Shown: positions 1 through 7,272 of the stretch, piece after piece
Position numbering within the stretch: position 1 is the first letter of the stretch
Layout: the number at the start of each line of letters is the position of its first letter
Assembly: GCA_046756945.1 (NCBI GenBank)
Contig: JBHHXI010000085.1
Location: forward strand, 1-13,248
Direction: 5' to 3'
Origin: JACZQZ01 sp046756945
Lineage (GTDB): Bacteria; Pseudomonadota; Alphaproteobacteria; Rhodospirillales; 2-02-FULL-58-16
Length of the DNA: 13,248 bases
The notes under the pieces: model-generated
The model's database searches: none
The model's input: the letters and a program-made list of their open reading frames with translations, nothing else
Told to the model about the DNA's origin: nothing
Program-made: the position numbers and the translations under genes

Positions 1-31
1 CTCTGTGCTCTCCGTGTGCTCTGTGGTGAAA
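1..31. repeat. CTCTGTG-type short intergenic repeat, cut by window edge
   Basis: The first 31 bases are made of imperfect tandem units of the kind CTCTGTG / CTCTCCGTG / CTCTGTGG and end in GGTGAAA. This composition is unlike the GC-rich coding sequence that follows. Similar CTCTGTG...GTGGTGAA sequences recur between genes in many environmental bacterial genomes; that is from memory and was not checked. Plus frame 1 stays open from base 1 to a TGA at 91-93 (30 codons, reading Leu-Cys-Ala-Leu-Arg-Val-Leu-Cys-Gly-Glu and onward), so a protein tail from the left could read through it. I see no family signature in that tail and do not call it a gene. Confidence 0.4.
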
Positions 32-125
32 TCCGAACCGTGAAATCGCGGAGGAACGCCGGGCTCTTAGGCATTGCCGCGCCGCGCCGATGACACCGGG
101 CCGGCGCCCTGCTAAAAGGCGACCC

Positions 126-818
126 ATGAGCGGAAGCCTTGTCGAGCTTATCCTCGCCGCCGTCGCCTTCACCGGAAGTCATGTTCTGCTCTCCGGCGCG
201 CGCGTGCGCGGCCCCCTCGCCCGCGCCCTCGGCGAGTGGCCTTTCGTCGGGCTGTATTCGGCGATTTCGCTGGGACTTTTCGTGTGGCTCGTCGGCGCCT
301 ACGGCGACGCCCCCGTCGTCGAATTGTGGGCGGCGCCGACGGGGGTCAGGTACATTGCGCTGGGGGTCATGGTCGTGGCTTGCCTTTTGCTGGCCGGCGG
401 GGCGACGCCGGCCAGCCCCACCGCCGTGCCCCTGAAGCCGGCCGCGGCGGGCGCCCCGCTCCCCGGCATCTTCAAGGTCACGCGCCACCCGATCCTGTGG
501 GGGATCGGCTTGTGGGCCGTGGTCCACGCCATGGCCAACGGGGACCTGGCGTCGCTGATTTTTTTCGCCTCCCTGGGCCTGCTGGCCCTCGGCGGCACCG
601 TGCTCATCGACCGCAAGAAGCGGACCACCATGGGCGGGGACCGGCGGGCGTTCGCCGGCGCCACCTCGAATGTGCCGTTCGCCGCCATCGCGGCCGGCCG
701 GACGCGGGTAAGCGTGAAGGAAATCGGCCACGGGCGCCTGTTCGCCGGCCTGGTCCTCTACCTTGTCCTGCTGCTCGGCCACGAGGCGGTCTTCGGGGTG
801 GCGCCCATGGCGCTTTAG
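126..818 (+). CDS. NnrU family integral membrane protein
   Basis: A 230-residue hydrophobic protein with about six membrane segments. Family hallmarks visible are a Ser-His pair in the first helix (S18-H19), the TRHPILWG motif at 119-126 with H121, and a late H219-E220 pair in the last helix. NnrU was named for a gene needed in nitrite/nitric oxide metabolism, and paralogues (isoprenoid/carotenoid Z-isomerase relatives such as Z-ISO) bind heme through such histidines; the role here is unknown. The ATG at 126 is preferred over an in-frame ATG at 90 because AAAAGG sits 6 bases before it, the first helix then starts at once, and the extra 12 residues would be Arg/Pro-rich. It lies 54 bp before lepA on the same strand and may be co-transcribed. 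No denitrification genes are visible nearby. Confidence 0.85.
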   Translation: MSGSLVELILAAVAFTGSHVLLSGARVRGPLARALGEWPFVGLYSAISLGLFVWLVGAYGDAPVVELWAAPTGVRYIALGVMVVACLLLAGGATPASPTAVPLKPAAAGAPLPGIFKVTRHPILWGIGLWAVVHAMANGDLASLIFFASLGLLALGGTVLIDRKKRTTMGGDRRAFAGATSNVPFAAIAAGRTRVSVKEIGHGRLFAGLVLYLVLLLGHEAVFGVAPMAL

Positions 819-872
819 GTACGCCGCCGAACGGGATAGCGTTCCCGCGCTTACACTGCTACAAGCCCGCCC

Positions 873-2675
873 ATGTCCGACCTCGCCCGCATCCGCAACT
901 TCGCCATCATCGCCCACATCGACCACGGCAAGTCGACGCTGGCCGACCGCATGATCCAGCTCACCGGCGGCCTGAGCGAGCGCGAGATGCGCGACCAGGT
1001 CCTCGATTCCATGGACCTCGAGCGCGAGCGCGGCATCACCATCAAGGCGCAGACCGTGCGCCTCACCTACAAGGCCGGGGACGGCGAGACCTACCAGCTC
1101 AACCTCATGGACACGCCGGGGCACGTGGACTTCTCCTACGAGGTCAGCCGCAGCCTGGCCGCCTGCGAGGGCTCGCTCCTGGTCGTCGACGCCACCCAGG
1201 GAGTCGAGGCGCAGACCCTGGCCAACGTTTACCTGGCCATCGACGCCAACCACGAAATCGTTCCGGCGCTGAACAAGATCGACCTGCAGGCCGCCGAACC
1301 GGAGCGCATCCGCGAACAGATCGCCGAGGTGATCGGCCTCGACACCACGGACGCGGTCCTGATTTCAGCCAAGACCGGCGCCGGCGTGCCCGACGTCCTC
1401 GAGGCCCTGGTCCGCCGCCTGCCGCCCCCGGACGGGGACGCGGCGGCGCCGCTCAAGGCGCTGCTGGTGGACAGCTGGTACGACCCCTACCTGGGCGTCA
1501 TGATCCTGGTGCGCATCCACGACGGGGTCCTGCGCCCGGGCATGAAGATCCGGATGATGGCGGCGGGCACCACCCATCAGGTGGAGCAGGTGGGCGTCTT
1601 CACGCCCAAGGCGAGCAAGGTGGACGCCCTTGGCGCCGGCGAGGTGGGCTACATCACCGCCGCCATCAAGACCGTCGCCGATACCCACGTCGGCGACACC
1701 ATCACCGAGGAACGGCATCCCACGGCGCTGCCGCTGCCCGGCTTCAAGCCGTCGCTGCCGGTGGTGTTCAGCGGCCTGTTCCCGGTCGATACCGCGGACT
1801 ACGGGGACCTGCGCGAATCCCTGGAAAGGCTGCACCTGAACGACGCCAGCTTCCATTTCGAGCCCGAGACGTCGGCCGCCCTGGGCCTGGGCTTCCGCTG
1901 CGGGTTCCTGGGCCTGCTCCATCTGGAGATCATCCAGGAGCGCCTGGTGCGGGAGTTCGGCCTGGACATCATCACCACCATGCCCAGCGTCATCTACCGG
2001 GTCCACCTCGGCGACGGCACCGTCAAGGAGGTTCACAATCCGACCGACATGCCCGATCCGGCCCGGATTACGCGCATCGAGGAGCCCTGGATCAAGGCCA
2101 CCATCTTAGTCCCCGACGACCACCTGGGCGCGGTGCTCGCACTGTGTACCGAGCGCCGCGGCGTGCAGGTGGAGCTCACGTATGCCGGGGGACGGGCCAT
2201 GGCGGTCTACCGCCTGCCCCTGAACGAGGTGGTGATCGACTTCCACGACCGGCTGAAGTCGGTCTCGCGCGGGCATGCCAGCTTCGACTACGAGATGGAC
2301 GGCTACGCGGAAAGCGACCTTGCCGTGGTTTCCATCCTGGTCAACGCCGAGCCGGTGGACGCCCTGGCCTTCATCGTCCACGCCAGCCACGCGGAAGCCC
2401 GCGGCCGCGCCATCTGCGAAAGGCTCAAGGGCTTGATCCCGCGCCAGTTGTTCAAGATTCCCATCCAGGCCGCCATCGGCGGCCGGATCATCGCCCGCGA
2501 AACCGTTGCCGCCATGCGAAAGGACGTCACCGCCAAGTGCTACGGCGGCGACGTGAGCCGCAAACGCAAGCTTCTGGACAAGCAGAAGAAGGGCAAGAAA
2601 CGCATGCGCCTGTTCGGCAAGGTGGAGATTCCCCAGTCCGCCTTCCTGGCGGCGCTCAGGACCGGCGACGATTAA
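873..2675 (+). CDS. lepA: Elongation factor 4 (LepA), ribosome back-translocase GTPase
   Basis: A full-length 600-residue LepA, a cytoplasmic translation GTPase that binds the ribosome and has been assigned roles in back-translocation and in 30S subunit biogenesis. GTPase motifs are all present: G1 AHIDHGKST (14-22), switch I RGITIK (53-58), G3 DTPGHVDF (80-87), G4 NKID (134-137) and G5 SAK (165-167). The EF-G-like domains follow, and the LepA-specific C-terminal domain is intact and very basic (KCYGGDVSRKRKLLDKQKKG, about 547-566). The ATG start gives the expected N-terminus; there is no strong Shine-Dalgarno sequence before it. The 54-bp gap to the preceding gene holds a small dyad, CGGGA (832-836) with TCCCG (843-847). 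Its TAA stop interlocks with the stop of the convergent gene. Confidence 0.97.
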   Translation: MSDLARIRNFAIIAHIDHGKSTLADRMIQLTGGLSEREMRDQVLDSMDLERERGITIKAQTVRLTYKAGDGETYQLNLMDTPGHVDFSYEVSRSLAACEGSLLVVDATQGVEAQTLANVYLAIDANHEIVPALNKIDLQAAEPERIREQIAEVIGLDTTDAVLISAKTGAGVPDVLEALVRRLPPPDGDAAAPLKALLVDSWYDPYLGVMILVRIHDGVLRPGMKIRMMAAGTTHQVEQVGVFTPKASKVDALGAGEVGYITAAIKTVADTHVGDTITEERHPTALPLPGFKPSLPVVFSGLFPVDTADYGDLRESLERLHLNDASFHFEPETSAALGLGFRCGFLGLLHLEIIQERLVREFGLDIITTMPSVIYRVHLGDGTVKEVHNPTDMPDPARITRIEEPWIKATILVPDDHLGAVLALCTERRGVQVELTYAGGRAMAVYRLPLNEVVIDFHDRLKSVSRGHASFDYEMDGYAESDLAVVSILVNAEPVDALAFIVHASHAEARGRAICERLKGLIPRQLFKIPIQAAIGGRIIARETVAAMRKDVTAKCYGGDVSRKRKLLDKQKKGKKRMRLFGKVEIPQSAFLAALRTGDD

Positions 2676-3772
2676 GCGACGTCGGCGATGTCCTCGGGCG
2701 GCAGCGCCGCCTCGTCGGAGAACCTCTGGCGGATGACCAGGATTTCCGGCAGGATTTCCTTGAACACCGTCACCAGCCTGGGCTCGAAGTGACGCCCCGC
2801 GTTGCCGTCCACATAGGCCAGCGCCTCCTCCACGCTCCATGCCCTCTTGTAGGGACGCTCCGAGGTGAGGGCGTCGAAAACGTCGCACAGCGCCGCGATG
2901 CGGCCCTCGACGGGGATGTCCCCGGCCTTCAGGCCCCTGGGATAGCCCGAGCCGTCCCACTTCTCGTGGTGGGTGAGCACGATGATCCGCGCCATGCGGA
3001 TGATCTCGGACCCGTGGTCGGCGAGAATGCTGGCGCCGATGTCGACGTGGGTCTTCATGACCTGCCATTCTTCCGTGGTCAGCGCCCCCGGTTTCAACAG
3101 GATGCGGTCGGGGATGCCGATCTTGCCCACGTCGTGCAGGGGGCTGGTGTACAGCAGCAATTCGCAGCGCCCGGCGCTCAAGCCGGCGGCCCGGCCCAGG
3201 GCCTGACAGCTCTTGCTCATGCGGATGACGTGCATGCCGGTCTCGTTGTCGCGGTATTCGCCGGCGCGGCCCAGGCGGCGGACGATCTCCAGCTGGGTGC
3301 GGTACAGCTGGTCCGTCCGCTCGCGCACCTTGGCCTCCAGGATGTCGCTCTGCCAGCGGTGCCGGTTATAGAGGATGCGCACCTCGAGAAGGTTGCGCAC
3401 CCGGGTCAGCACCTCGCTGCGCTCGAACGGCTTGGCGATGAAATCCTTGGCCCCCAGCTCCAGGGCCTTCAATCGGGTCGCCGGGTCCAGGTCGGCGCTG
3501 AGCACCAGCACGGGCAGGAGGTCGTCGCGGATGGCATCGGTCAGGGCGTCGAGGACCTGGAAGCCGTCCATCCCCGGCATGCGGATGTCGAGAAGCACGA
3601 TGTCGAACCGGCGCCGATTGTTGAGTTGGACAACCTCTTTTGGATCGGTCGTGGTGTGGACGTTCCTGTATCCCCCCTCGCCGAGCATCCTTTCGAGAAG
3701 CAGGACATTGGCCGGATTGTCGTCGACGACGAGGATCGGCGCCTTCAGCGAGGCGTCGTGAATGTCCTTCAT
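2672..3772 (-). CDS. Response regulator with HD-GYP domain (probable cyclic-di-GMP phosphodiesterase)
   Basis: A 366-residue two-domain protein. Residues about 12-130 are a receiver domain: acidic pair D17-D18, phosphoacceptor D62 (LLDIRMPGMDG) and conserved K114 (FIAKPF). A helical linker at about 135-165 leads to an HD-GYP domain at about 167-350 with H213-D214 (LHDVGKIGIPD), H242, the H268-H269 pair and GSGYP (274-278). All metal-ligand positions and the GYP signature I can identify are present, so a functional phosphodiesterase acting on c-di-GMP is likely (established for the family; activity here inferred). The ATG at 3772 is chosen because GGAGAGGG lies just before it; the frame stays open to a TTG at 4069, but that 99-codon extension is Arg/Ala/Pro/Gly-rich and looks non-coding. 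No kinase gene is adjacent; a histidine kinase lies at 5832-7259 on the same strand. Confidence 0.93.
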   Translation of the reverse strand: MKDIHDASLKAPILVVDDNPANVLLLERMLGEGGYRNVHTTTDPKEVVQLNNRRRFDIVLLDIRMPGMDGFQVLDALTDAIRDDLLPVLVLSADLDPATRLKALELGAKDFIAKPFERSEVLTRVRNLLEVRILYNRHRWQSDILEAKVRERTDQLYRTQLEIVRRLGRAGEYRDNETGMHVIRMSKSCQALGRAAGLSAGRCELLLYTSPLHDVGKIGIPDRILLKPGALTTEEWQVMKTHVDIGASILADHGSEIIRMARIIVLTHHEKWDGSGYPRGLKAGDIPVEGRIAALCDVFDALTSERPYKRAWSVEEALAYVDGNAGRHFEPRLVTVFKEILPEILVIRQRFSDEAALPPEDIADVA

Positions 3773-3939
3773 CTGGCCCTCTCCGTTGTGGCGCCGCTGG
3801 CCCGCACCTGGGGCGTTGCCACGCCCGGACCGGGAGTCGAGCACGAATCGTGCCAACCGGGCCCGTCGGCTGGCGAAGAAATCCGGGGCTCCCGAGGACC
3901 CCTGTCGGCGGCGCCGCGCCGCTCGCCCGCGGGCCCCGG

Positions 3940-3952
3940 AAACCCTGGGTTT
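3940..3952. promoter_or_regulatory. Perfect 13-bp dyad AAACCC-T-GGGTTT, candidate operator
   Basis: AAACCC and GGGTTT form a perfect inverted repeat around a single central T, about 170 bp upstream of the HD-GYP start codon. It overlaps the only AT-rich patch of an otherwise very GC-rich gap (TTTTAAAC on the minus strand). A dyad overlapping a possible -10 element is what a repressor site would look like, but no regulator is known and the promoter is itself a guess. Confidence 0.3.
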
Positions 3953-3999
3953 AAAAGCCCCTGTGGGCGCGCCCCCGGGGAAACGGCCCGGCCGCGCCG

Positions 4000-4019
4000 C
4001 CGGCGCCGCCGGGCGCCGG
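4000..4019. repeat. Perfect GC stem-loop (8-bp stem, 4-base loop)
   Basis: CCGGCGCC (4000-4007) pairs exactly with GGCGCCGG (4012-4019) around the loop GCCG. Neither strand has a T-run after it, so it is not a standard intrinsic terminator. If transcribed from upstream it would form a very stable structure in the leader of the HD-GYP mRNA. Confidence 0.5.
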
Positions 4020-4065
4020 GAGGCGGGAAAGGGCGCGAAACGTCCCCCGGCAGGCAATTTGCAAT

Positions 4066-4099
4066 CCAAAATGCGCCGCCGCCTGCACCGGGGCGGCGG
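4066..4099 (-). terminator. Terminator-like hairpin after the DUF547 gene
   Basis: On the minus strand, 7 bases past the TAG stop, CCGCCGCC (4099-4092) pairs with GGCGGCGG (4083-4076) around an 8-base loop. After three bases comes ATTTTGG, a short T-run. The stem is strong but the T-run is weak, so termination may be partial. Confidence 0.45.
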
Positions 4100-4105
4100 A
4101 TGAAA

Positions 4106-4924
4106 CTACGGCGCGTCGTTGAGGGTCCAGTCGTAGTAGTCGTCGTCGATGTCCTCGGCCGCTTCCAGCTTGGCCAGCAGCACCGGGCGGGCGTAGCGCT
4201 CGAGGTGGGAGATGATGGCCGTGTCGGTGCCGCCGAAGTCGGCGGCGTACCAGTCATACAGGCTGGAGACGATGAGCCGGTCGCCGTCGAAGGCGACTCC
4301 CCGGGGGTCGTTGACGTACTGGCGCGCTCCCCGGCTCAGCAGGGCTTGCGCGTTGCCGGCGGTAAAGGCCCGGGGCTGAAGATTGGGACAGCCCAGCGCG
4401 GCGCAGTTGAGGACGTAATGCAGGCGCGGATCCTTCCAGATGGGCCTCAGGATCCGGTGTTCGATGTCGTCCAGGCTCAGCGCCTCGCCCTCCACCGTCA
4501 CCAGCTTCTTGCCCCACGGCCCGTCGGCGAACAGCCCCGGCGAGATGTCGATGTCCTTGATGCTCTCCACCGGATAGTGGTCGAGCACCACCTTGACGGT
4601 GAGCGCGTTGTACAGATTGATCCAGAACGGGAGCTGCTCGGCCCGCCGGAGACCGTCCGCGGGCGTCGCCGCCAGGGACCCGATGTAGTCCTCCAGCGCC
4701 CCGCGGTCCCCGGGCGTCACCCTGGCGTACGCCACCCGGTTGACGCCGCCTTCCGCCACCACGTAGGCGGCCAGGAACCTGTCCCAGAAACCGTGGTCCA
4801 CCGACACCGACGAGGCGGGATCGTGGGCCACCCAGCGTTCCCACAACTCGGACGCGGGCGCACCCCGGGCCGGCGCCGCCGCCAGGATCAGGATGGTCAG
4901 AGCGATGGGCAGACGAAGCCCCAT
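4106..4924 (-). CDS. DUF547 domain protein with N-terminal signal peptide
   Basis: A 272-residue protein. Residues 1-22 look like a Sec signal peptide (MGLRLPIALTILILAAAPARG), with cleavage near 21-22, so export to the periplasm is expected. The rest is a DUF547 domain with its usual blocks: EQLPFWINLYNALTV (96-110), HYVLNCAALGCPNL (169-182) and VSSLYDWYAADFGG (219-232), and an acidic tail with DYYDWTLND (262-270). The biochemical function of DUF547 is not established. Start choice: GGGAAA lies 8-13 bases before the ATG at 4924; an ATG at 4945 would add seven residues and keep a signal peptide; a TTG at 4981 overlaps the T-run of the upstream terminator and is unlikely. It is separated from its neighbours by terminator-like hairpins on both sides and so is probably transcribed alone. 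Confidence 0.85.
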   Translation of the reverse strand: MGLRLPIALTILILAAAPARGAPASELWERWVAHDPASSVSVDHGFWDRFLAAYVVAEGGVNRVAYARVTPGDRGALEDYIGSLAATPADGLRRAEQLPFWINLYNALTVKVVLDHYPVESIKDIDISPGLFADGPWGKKLVTVEGEALSLDDIEHRILRPIWKDPRLHYVLNCAALGCPNLQPRAFTAGNAQALLSRGARQYVNDPRGVAFDGDRLIVSSLYDWYAADFGGTDTAIISHLERYARPVLLAKLEAAEDIDDDYYDWTLNDAP

Positions 4925-4960
4925 GCCGATTTTTCCCGGGCTCATGGACCGAACCGTCCG

Positions 4961-4966
4961 ATCATA
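4961..4966 (-). promoter_or_regulatory. Candidate -10 element (TATGAT) for the DUF547 gene
   Basis: TATGAT on the minus strand matches the sigma-70 -10 consensus at five of six positions and would start transcription near 4954, leaving a leader of about 30 bases to the ATG at 4924. The hexamer 17 bases upstream (TGCTCT) is a poor -35 and falls within the stem and T-run of the preceding terminator. Evidence is the -10 alone. Confidence 0.3.
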
Positions 4967-4979
4967 TGCCGGGCCGGGC

Positions 4980-5019
4980 AAAAAGAGCAGGGGCTCTCAC
5001 CGCCTTGTGAAGGGCGGTG
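4980..5019 (-). terminator. Tandem hairpins plus T-run ending the minus-strand four-gene block
   Basis: On the minus strand, 39 bases after the methyltransferase stop, CACCGCC (5019-5013) pairs with GGCGGTG (5004-4998). It is followed directly by a second hairpin, AGAGC (4997-4993) with GCTCT (4988-4984) around a 4-base loop. The second stem runs into TTTTT (4984-4980). This is the clearest intrinsic terminator in the window. Confidence 0.75.
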
Positions 5020-5058
5020 TGCATTTGTGAACGGCTGTGGCGGACCTCCCGGGACCCG

Positions 5059-5826
5059 CTAACACGTTGCGACCATGAACAGCCGGCGGAAGGGGAACAG
5101 GGTCGTGCCGTCCCCGCGCCGCGGATAGGCGGCCCGGATGCGGGTCGTGTATTCGGCGAGGAAGGCCCGGCGCTCGTCGTCTTCAAGCGCGTCCAGGAGG
5201 GGCTTGAGCGCCGATCCCCGGATCCATTCCACCACCGGGTTTTCTCCCTCCAGCACGTGCGTATACACGGTCTCCCAGATGTCGAGGGTACGGGCCAGGG
5301 GCGCCAGCATATCGTGGTAGGCCTCGGGGGACGCCACCGGCCGCAGGCGCAGGACGGCGTCCAGACGGGCCCGCCAGGGCCCGGCCCGGGCGGCCTCTGC
5401 CATGCACGTATGGGATGGCTCGGCGTAGTTGCGGGGCATCTGCACGGCGAGGACGCCGCCCGGCCGCAGCCGCCCGGCAAGCCGGGGGAACAGCGCCTCG
5501 TGGCCGTCCAGCCAATGCAGGGCGGCGTTGGAGAACAGCAGGTCCGCCGCCCGGGGCGGGCCCCATCGGGCGAGATCGGCCTGGACCCAGGGTATCCCGC
5601 CGCCTCCGGCGCGCGCCCTGGCCAGCATCTCGGCCGATCCGTCGACGCCGGTGACCGTCGCCTCCGGCCACCGCCGGGCCAGCATCCGGGTGACGTTGCC
5701 GGCGCCGCACCCGAGGTCGAACACGGCGTCCGGCGAGTCCAGCTCCACCCGGTTCAGCAGATCCAGCGCCGGGCGCGCCCGGGGGCCGGCGAATTTCAGG
5801 TACTGGGACGGATCCCAGGCGGCCAC
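5059..5826 (-). CDS. tam: Trans-aconitate 2-methyltransferase-like SAM-dependent methyltransferase
   Basis: A 255-residue class I methyltransferase that matches the Tam family along its whole length. Visible features are the start MAAWDPSQYLKF, the SAM-binding motif DLGCGAGN (37-44), the acidic VDGS (61-64) after strand 2, FSNAALHWLDGHEALFP (98-114) and GGVLAVQMPRNYAEPSH (123-139). E. coli Tam methylates trans-aconitate, an inhibitory by-product of aconitate, in the cytoplasm. The start is a GTG at 5826, chosen because the family begins with a short leader before WDP. That leaves only 5 bases after the kinase stop, so translation is probably coupled. The same frame stays open far upstream inside the kinase gene, but that part is an out-of-frame reading. 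It is the last gene before the tandem terminator. The sequence ends in a lone cysteine. Confidence 0.88.
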   Translation of the reverse strand: MAAWDPSQYLKFAGPRARPALDLLNRVELDSPDAVFDLGCGAGNVTRMLARRWPEATVTGVDGSAEMLARARAGGGGIPWVQADLARWGPPRAADLLFSNAALHWLDGHEALFPRLAGRLRPGGVLAVQMPRNYAEPSHTCMAEAARAGPWRARLDAVLRLRPVASPEAYHDMLAPLARTLDIWETVYTHVLEGENPVVEWIRGSALKPLLDALEDDERRAFLAEYTTRIRAAYPRRGDGTTLFPFRRLFMVATC

Positions 5827-5831
5827 GGCGC

Positions 5832-7259
5832 TCAGCCGGCCCGGCCGCGCACCGGCAGTTGCAACCGGAACGTGGTGCCGGTGTCTGCCGTCGCGACGAG
5901 AACGATGTCGCCGCCGTGGGCACGCATGATGTCGCGGGCGATGACCAGGCCGAGACCGGTGCCGCCGGCGCGTTTGGACCCGGCGAAGGGCTTGAACAGG
6001 CTTTCCTGGGCCGCGGACGAGATTCCGGGGCCGTCGTCGGCGATGTCGATGAGGACGCTGTCGCCCTCTTTCCGGGCGCTGACCGTCACCTTCCCGGCGC
6101 CGGCCTGGCGGGCGTTCCGGCCCAAATTCGTCAGCACCCGGAAAAGCTGTTGCCGGTCGGCGTCCACGTCCAGCTCGAAGGCGACGGCGTTGTGCCATTC
6201 GAGCCGATCCGGCGCGCCGCCGCCCAGGCCAAGGGTCTCCGGGTCGCGCATGACCGCTCCCACCTCGGTCACCAGCTCCTGCAGGTGAAAGTACGTGGGA
6301 CGCAACCTGAGCACCGGGTCCTGGACGTAGTCGAGGATCTGGCTGCACAGGTTCACCGCCCGGTCCATGGCGTCGTACAGGCGCGGCGTGACCTCCTTGA
6401 CCTCGGGGTCGTCGATGTTGGCGAGACGGTCCGACACCAGCACCGCCGTCGACAGGGTGTTGCGGAGGTCGTGGTTGATCTTGGCCACGGCGGCGCCGAG
6501 CGTCGCCAACCGGGTTTTCTGGCGCAGGGCGGCGCGAAGTTCCTTTTGCATGTCGGCGAGCTCGCGCTGGGCGGTGCCGATCTCGTCGGCGCGGGTGCTG
6601 GGCACGATGACCCGGCTCTCGTCTTCGGGGTCGGCGCGGAAATTCACCATGCTCGCCGTGACGCGGCGCATGGGCCGCACCAAAAGCCATTGCAGGCTCA
6701 CGTACACAAGCCCGGCGGTGAACAGGGAAATGACGATGGACAGGTTGAGGATGCGCTGCGAGTAGTCGTACATGGCTGCGCGCATGGGCGTCTCGTCGAT
6801 CACCACCTCGATGGCGGCCCTGGGGTCCTTGGGCGAGATGCCGATGACCCTGAGAACCCGGTTTTCGTCCTGGCCCAGGGCCCGAAAGGCGTCGGCGATC
6901 CACATCAGGAACGTGCCCTGGCGCAGATCGAAGGTCACGTCCACCTCCGGCGGCATGGCCTCGCTCAACGCCAGCACCTTGCGGTCGGTTTGCCACAGCA
7001 TGATGCCGTAGGCGCCGGCGTGGAACAAAAGCTCCCTCTCCAGTGCCTTGCTCACCATCCCGTCGGGGGTGGCCTCCAGGGCGAGGATCGCCAGATGGGC
7101 GGTGGCAATCCTCTCTTCCAGATATACCTTTCGATAGCGGGCGATGGACGGGGTGTAGATGAGGAATTCGGCGAGCATGACGAAAAACACGGTCAGCACC
7201 AAAAGGCGCGCCGACAGGCTTGACGCGGCGGTTGGTCGATGGGGCTTCTCTTCCGACAT
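5832..7259 (-). CDS. Membrane-bound sensor histidine kinase (HAMP, HisKA, HATPase)
   Basis: A 475-residue sensor kinase. There is a membrane segment at about 18-37, a periplasmic sensor region at about 40-168 with no recognised domain, and a second membrane segment at about 170-192. A HAMP-type linker at about 192-245 follows. The dimerisation/phosphoacceptor region has H263 in KINHDLRNTLSTA, with D264 and N267 as the adjacent catalytic/phosphatase motif. The ATPase domain shows the N box (NLGRNARQAG, N378 and N382), G1 DIADDGPGI (405-413), the F box (LFKPF, 421-425) and G2 GGTGLGLVIARDI. All catalytic motifs are present. No response regulator is next to it; the HD-GYP regulator at 2672-3772 is the nearest candidate. 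It sits third in a co-directional block, 45 bp after the oxidoreductase and 5 bp before tam. The ATG is preceded by GGGATGGA, immediately after a stem-loop. Confidence 0.92.
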   Translation of the reverse strand: MSEEKPHRPTAASSLSARLLVLTVFFVMLAEFLIYTPSIARYRKVYLEERIATAHLAILALEATPDGMVSKALERELLFHAGAYGIMLWQTDRKVLALSEAMPPEVDVTFDLRQGTFLMWIADAFRALGQDENRVLRVIGISPKDPRAAIEVVIDETPMRAAMYDYSQRILNLSIVISLFTAGLVYVSLQWLLVRPMRRVTASMVNFRADPEDESRVIVPSTRADEIGTAQRELADMQKELRAALRQKTRLATLGAAVAKINHDLRNTLSTAVLVSDRLANIDDPEVKEVTPRLYDAMDRAVNLCSQILDYVQDPVLRLRPTYFHLQELVTEVGAVMRDPETLGLGGGAPDRLEWHNAVAFELDVDADRQQLFRVLTNLGRNARQAGAGKVTVSARKEGDSVLIDIADDGPGISSAAQESLFKPFAGSKRAGGTGLGLVIARDIMRAHGGDIVLVATADTGTTFRLQLPVRGRAG

Positions 7260-7272
7260 GGTCGTTCCATCC

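Larger units (their letters stand above)
3773..4105. other. 333-bp GC-rich intergenic region with strong dyads, upstream of the HD-GYP gene
   Basis: No convincing gene lies here; the frames that stay open are low-complexity Arg/Pro/Ala/Gly. The region separates the DUF547 gene from the HD-GYP gene, both on the minus strand. It contains the ribosome binding site of the HD-GYP gene (GGAGAGGG on the minus strand, about 3776-3786), a 13-bp dyad at 3940-3952, a strong GC stem-loop at 4000-4019, and the terminator-like hairpin of the DUF547 gene at 4076-4099. I see no good TTGACA-type -35 element; the AT-rich patch at 3949-3956 (TTTTAAAC on the minus strand) is the only obvious -10 candidate. Confidence 0.6.

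Noticed and set aside
3773..4069. 99-codon N-terminal extension of the HD-GYP protein from a TTG
   Set aside because: Low-complexity Arg/Ala/Pro sequence, while the ATG at 3772 has a good ribosome binding site and begins the receiver domain at the normal distance.
236..5062. A 1608-codon open frame on the plus strand
   Set aside because: It runs out of frame through NnrU and lepA and antisense to the HD-GYP and DUF547 genes. Its translation is low-complexity Arg/Pro/Gly/His with no domain; it is a GC-rich shadow frame.
5827..6996. N-terminal extension of the methyltransferase frame into the kinase gene, suggesting a fusion
   Set aside because: The extension is an out-of-frame reading of the kinase, rich in Arg/Gly/Pro; the Tam family N-terminus matches a GTG at 5826.
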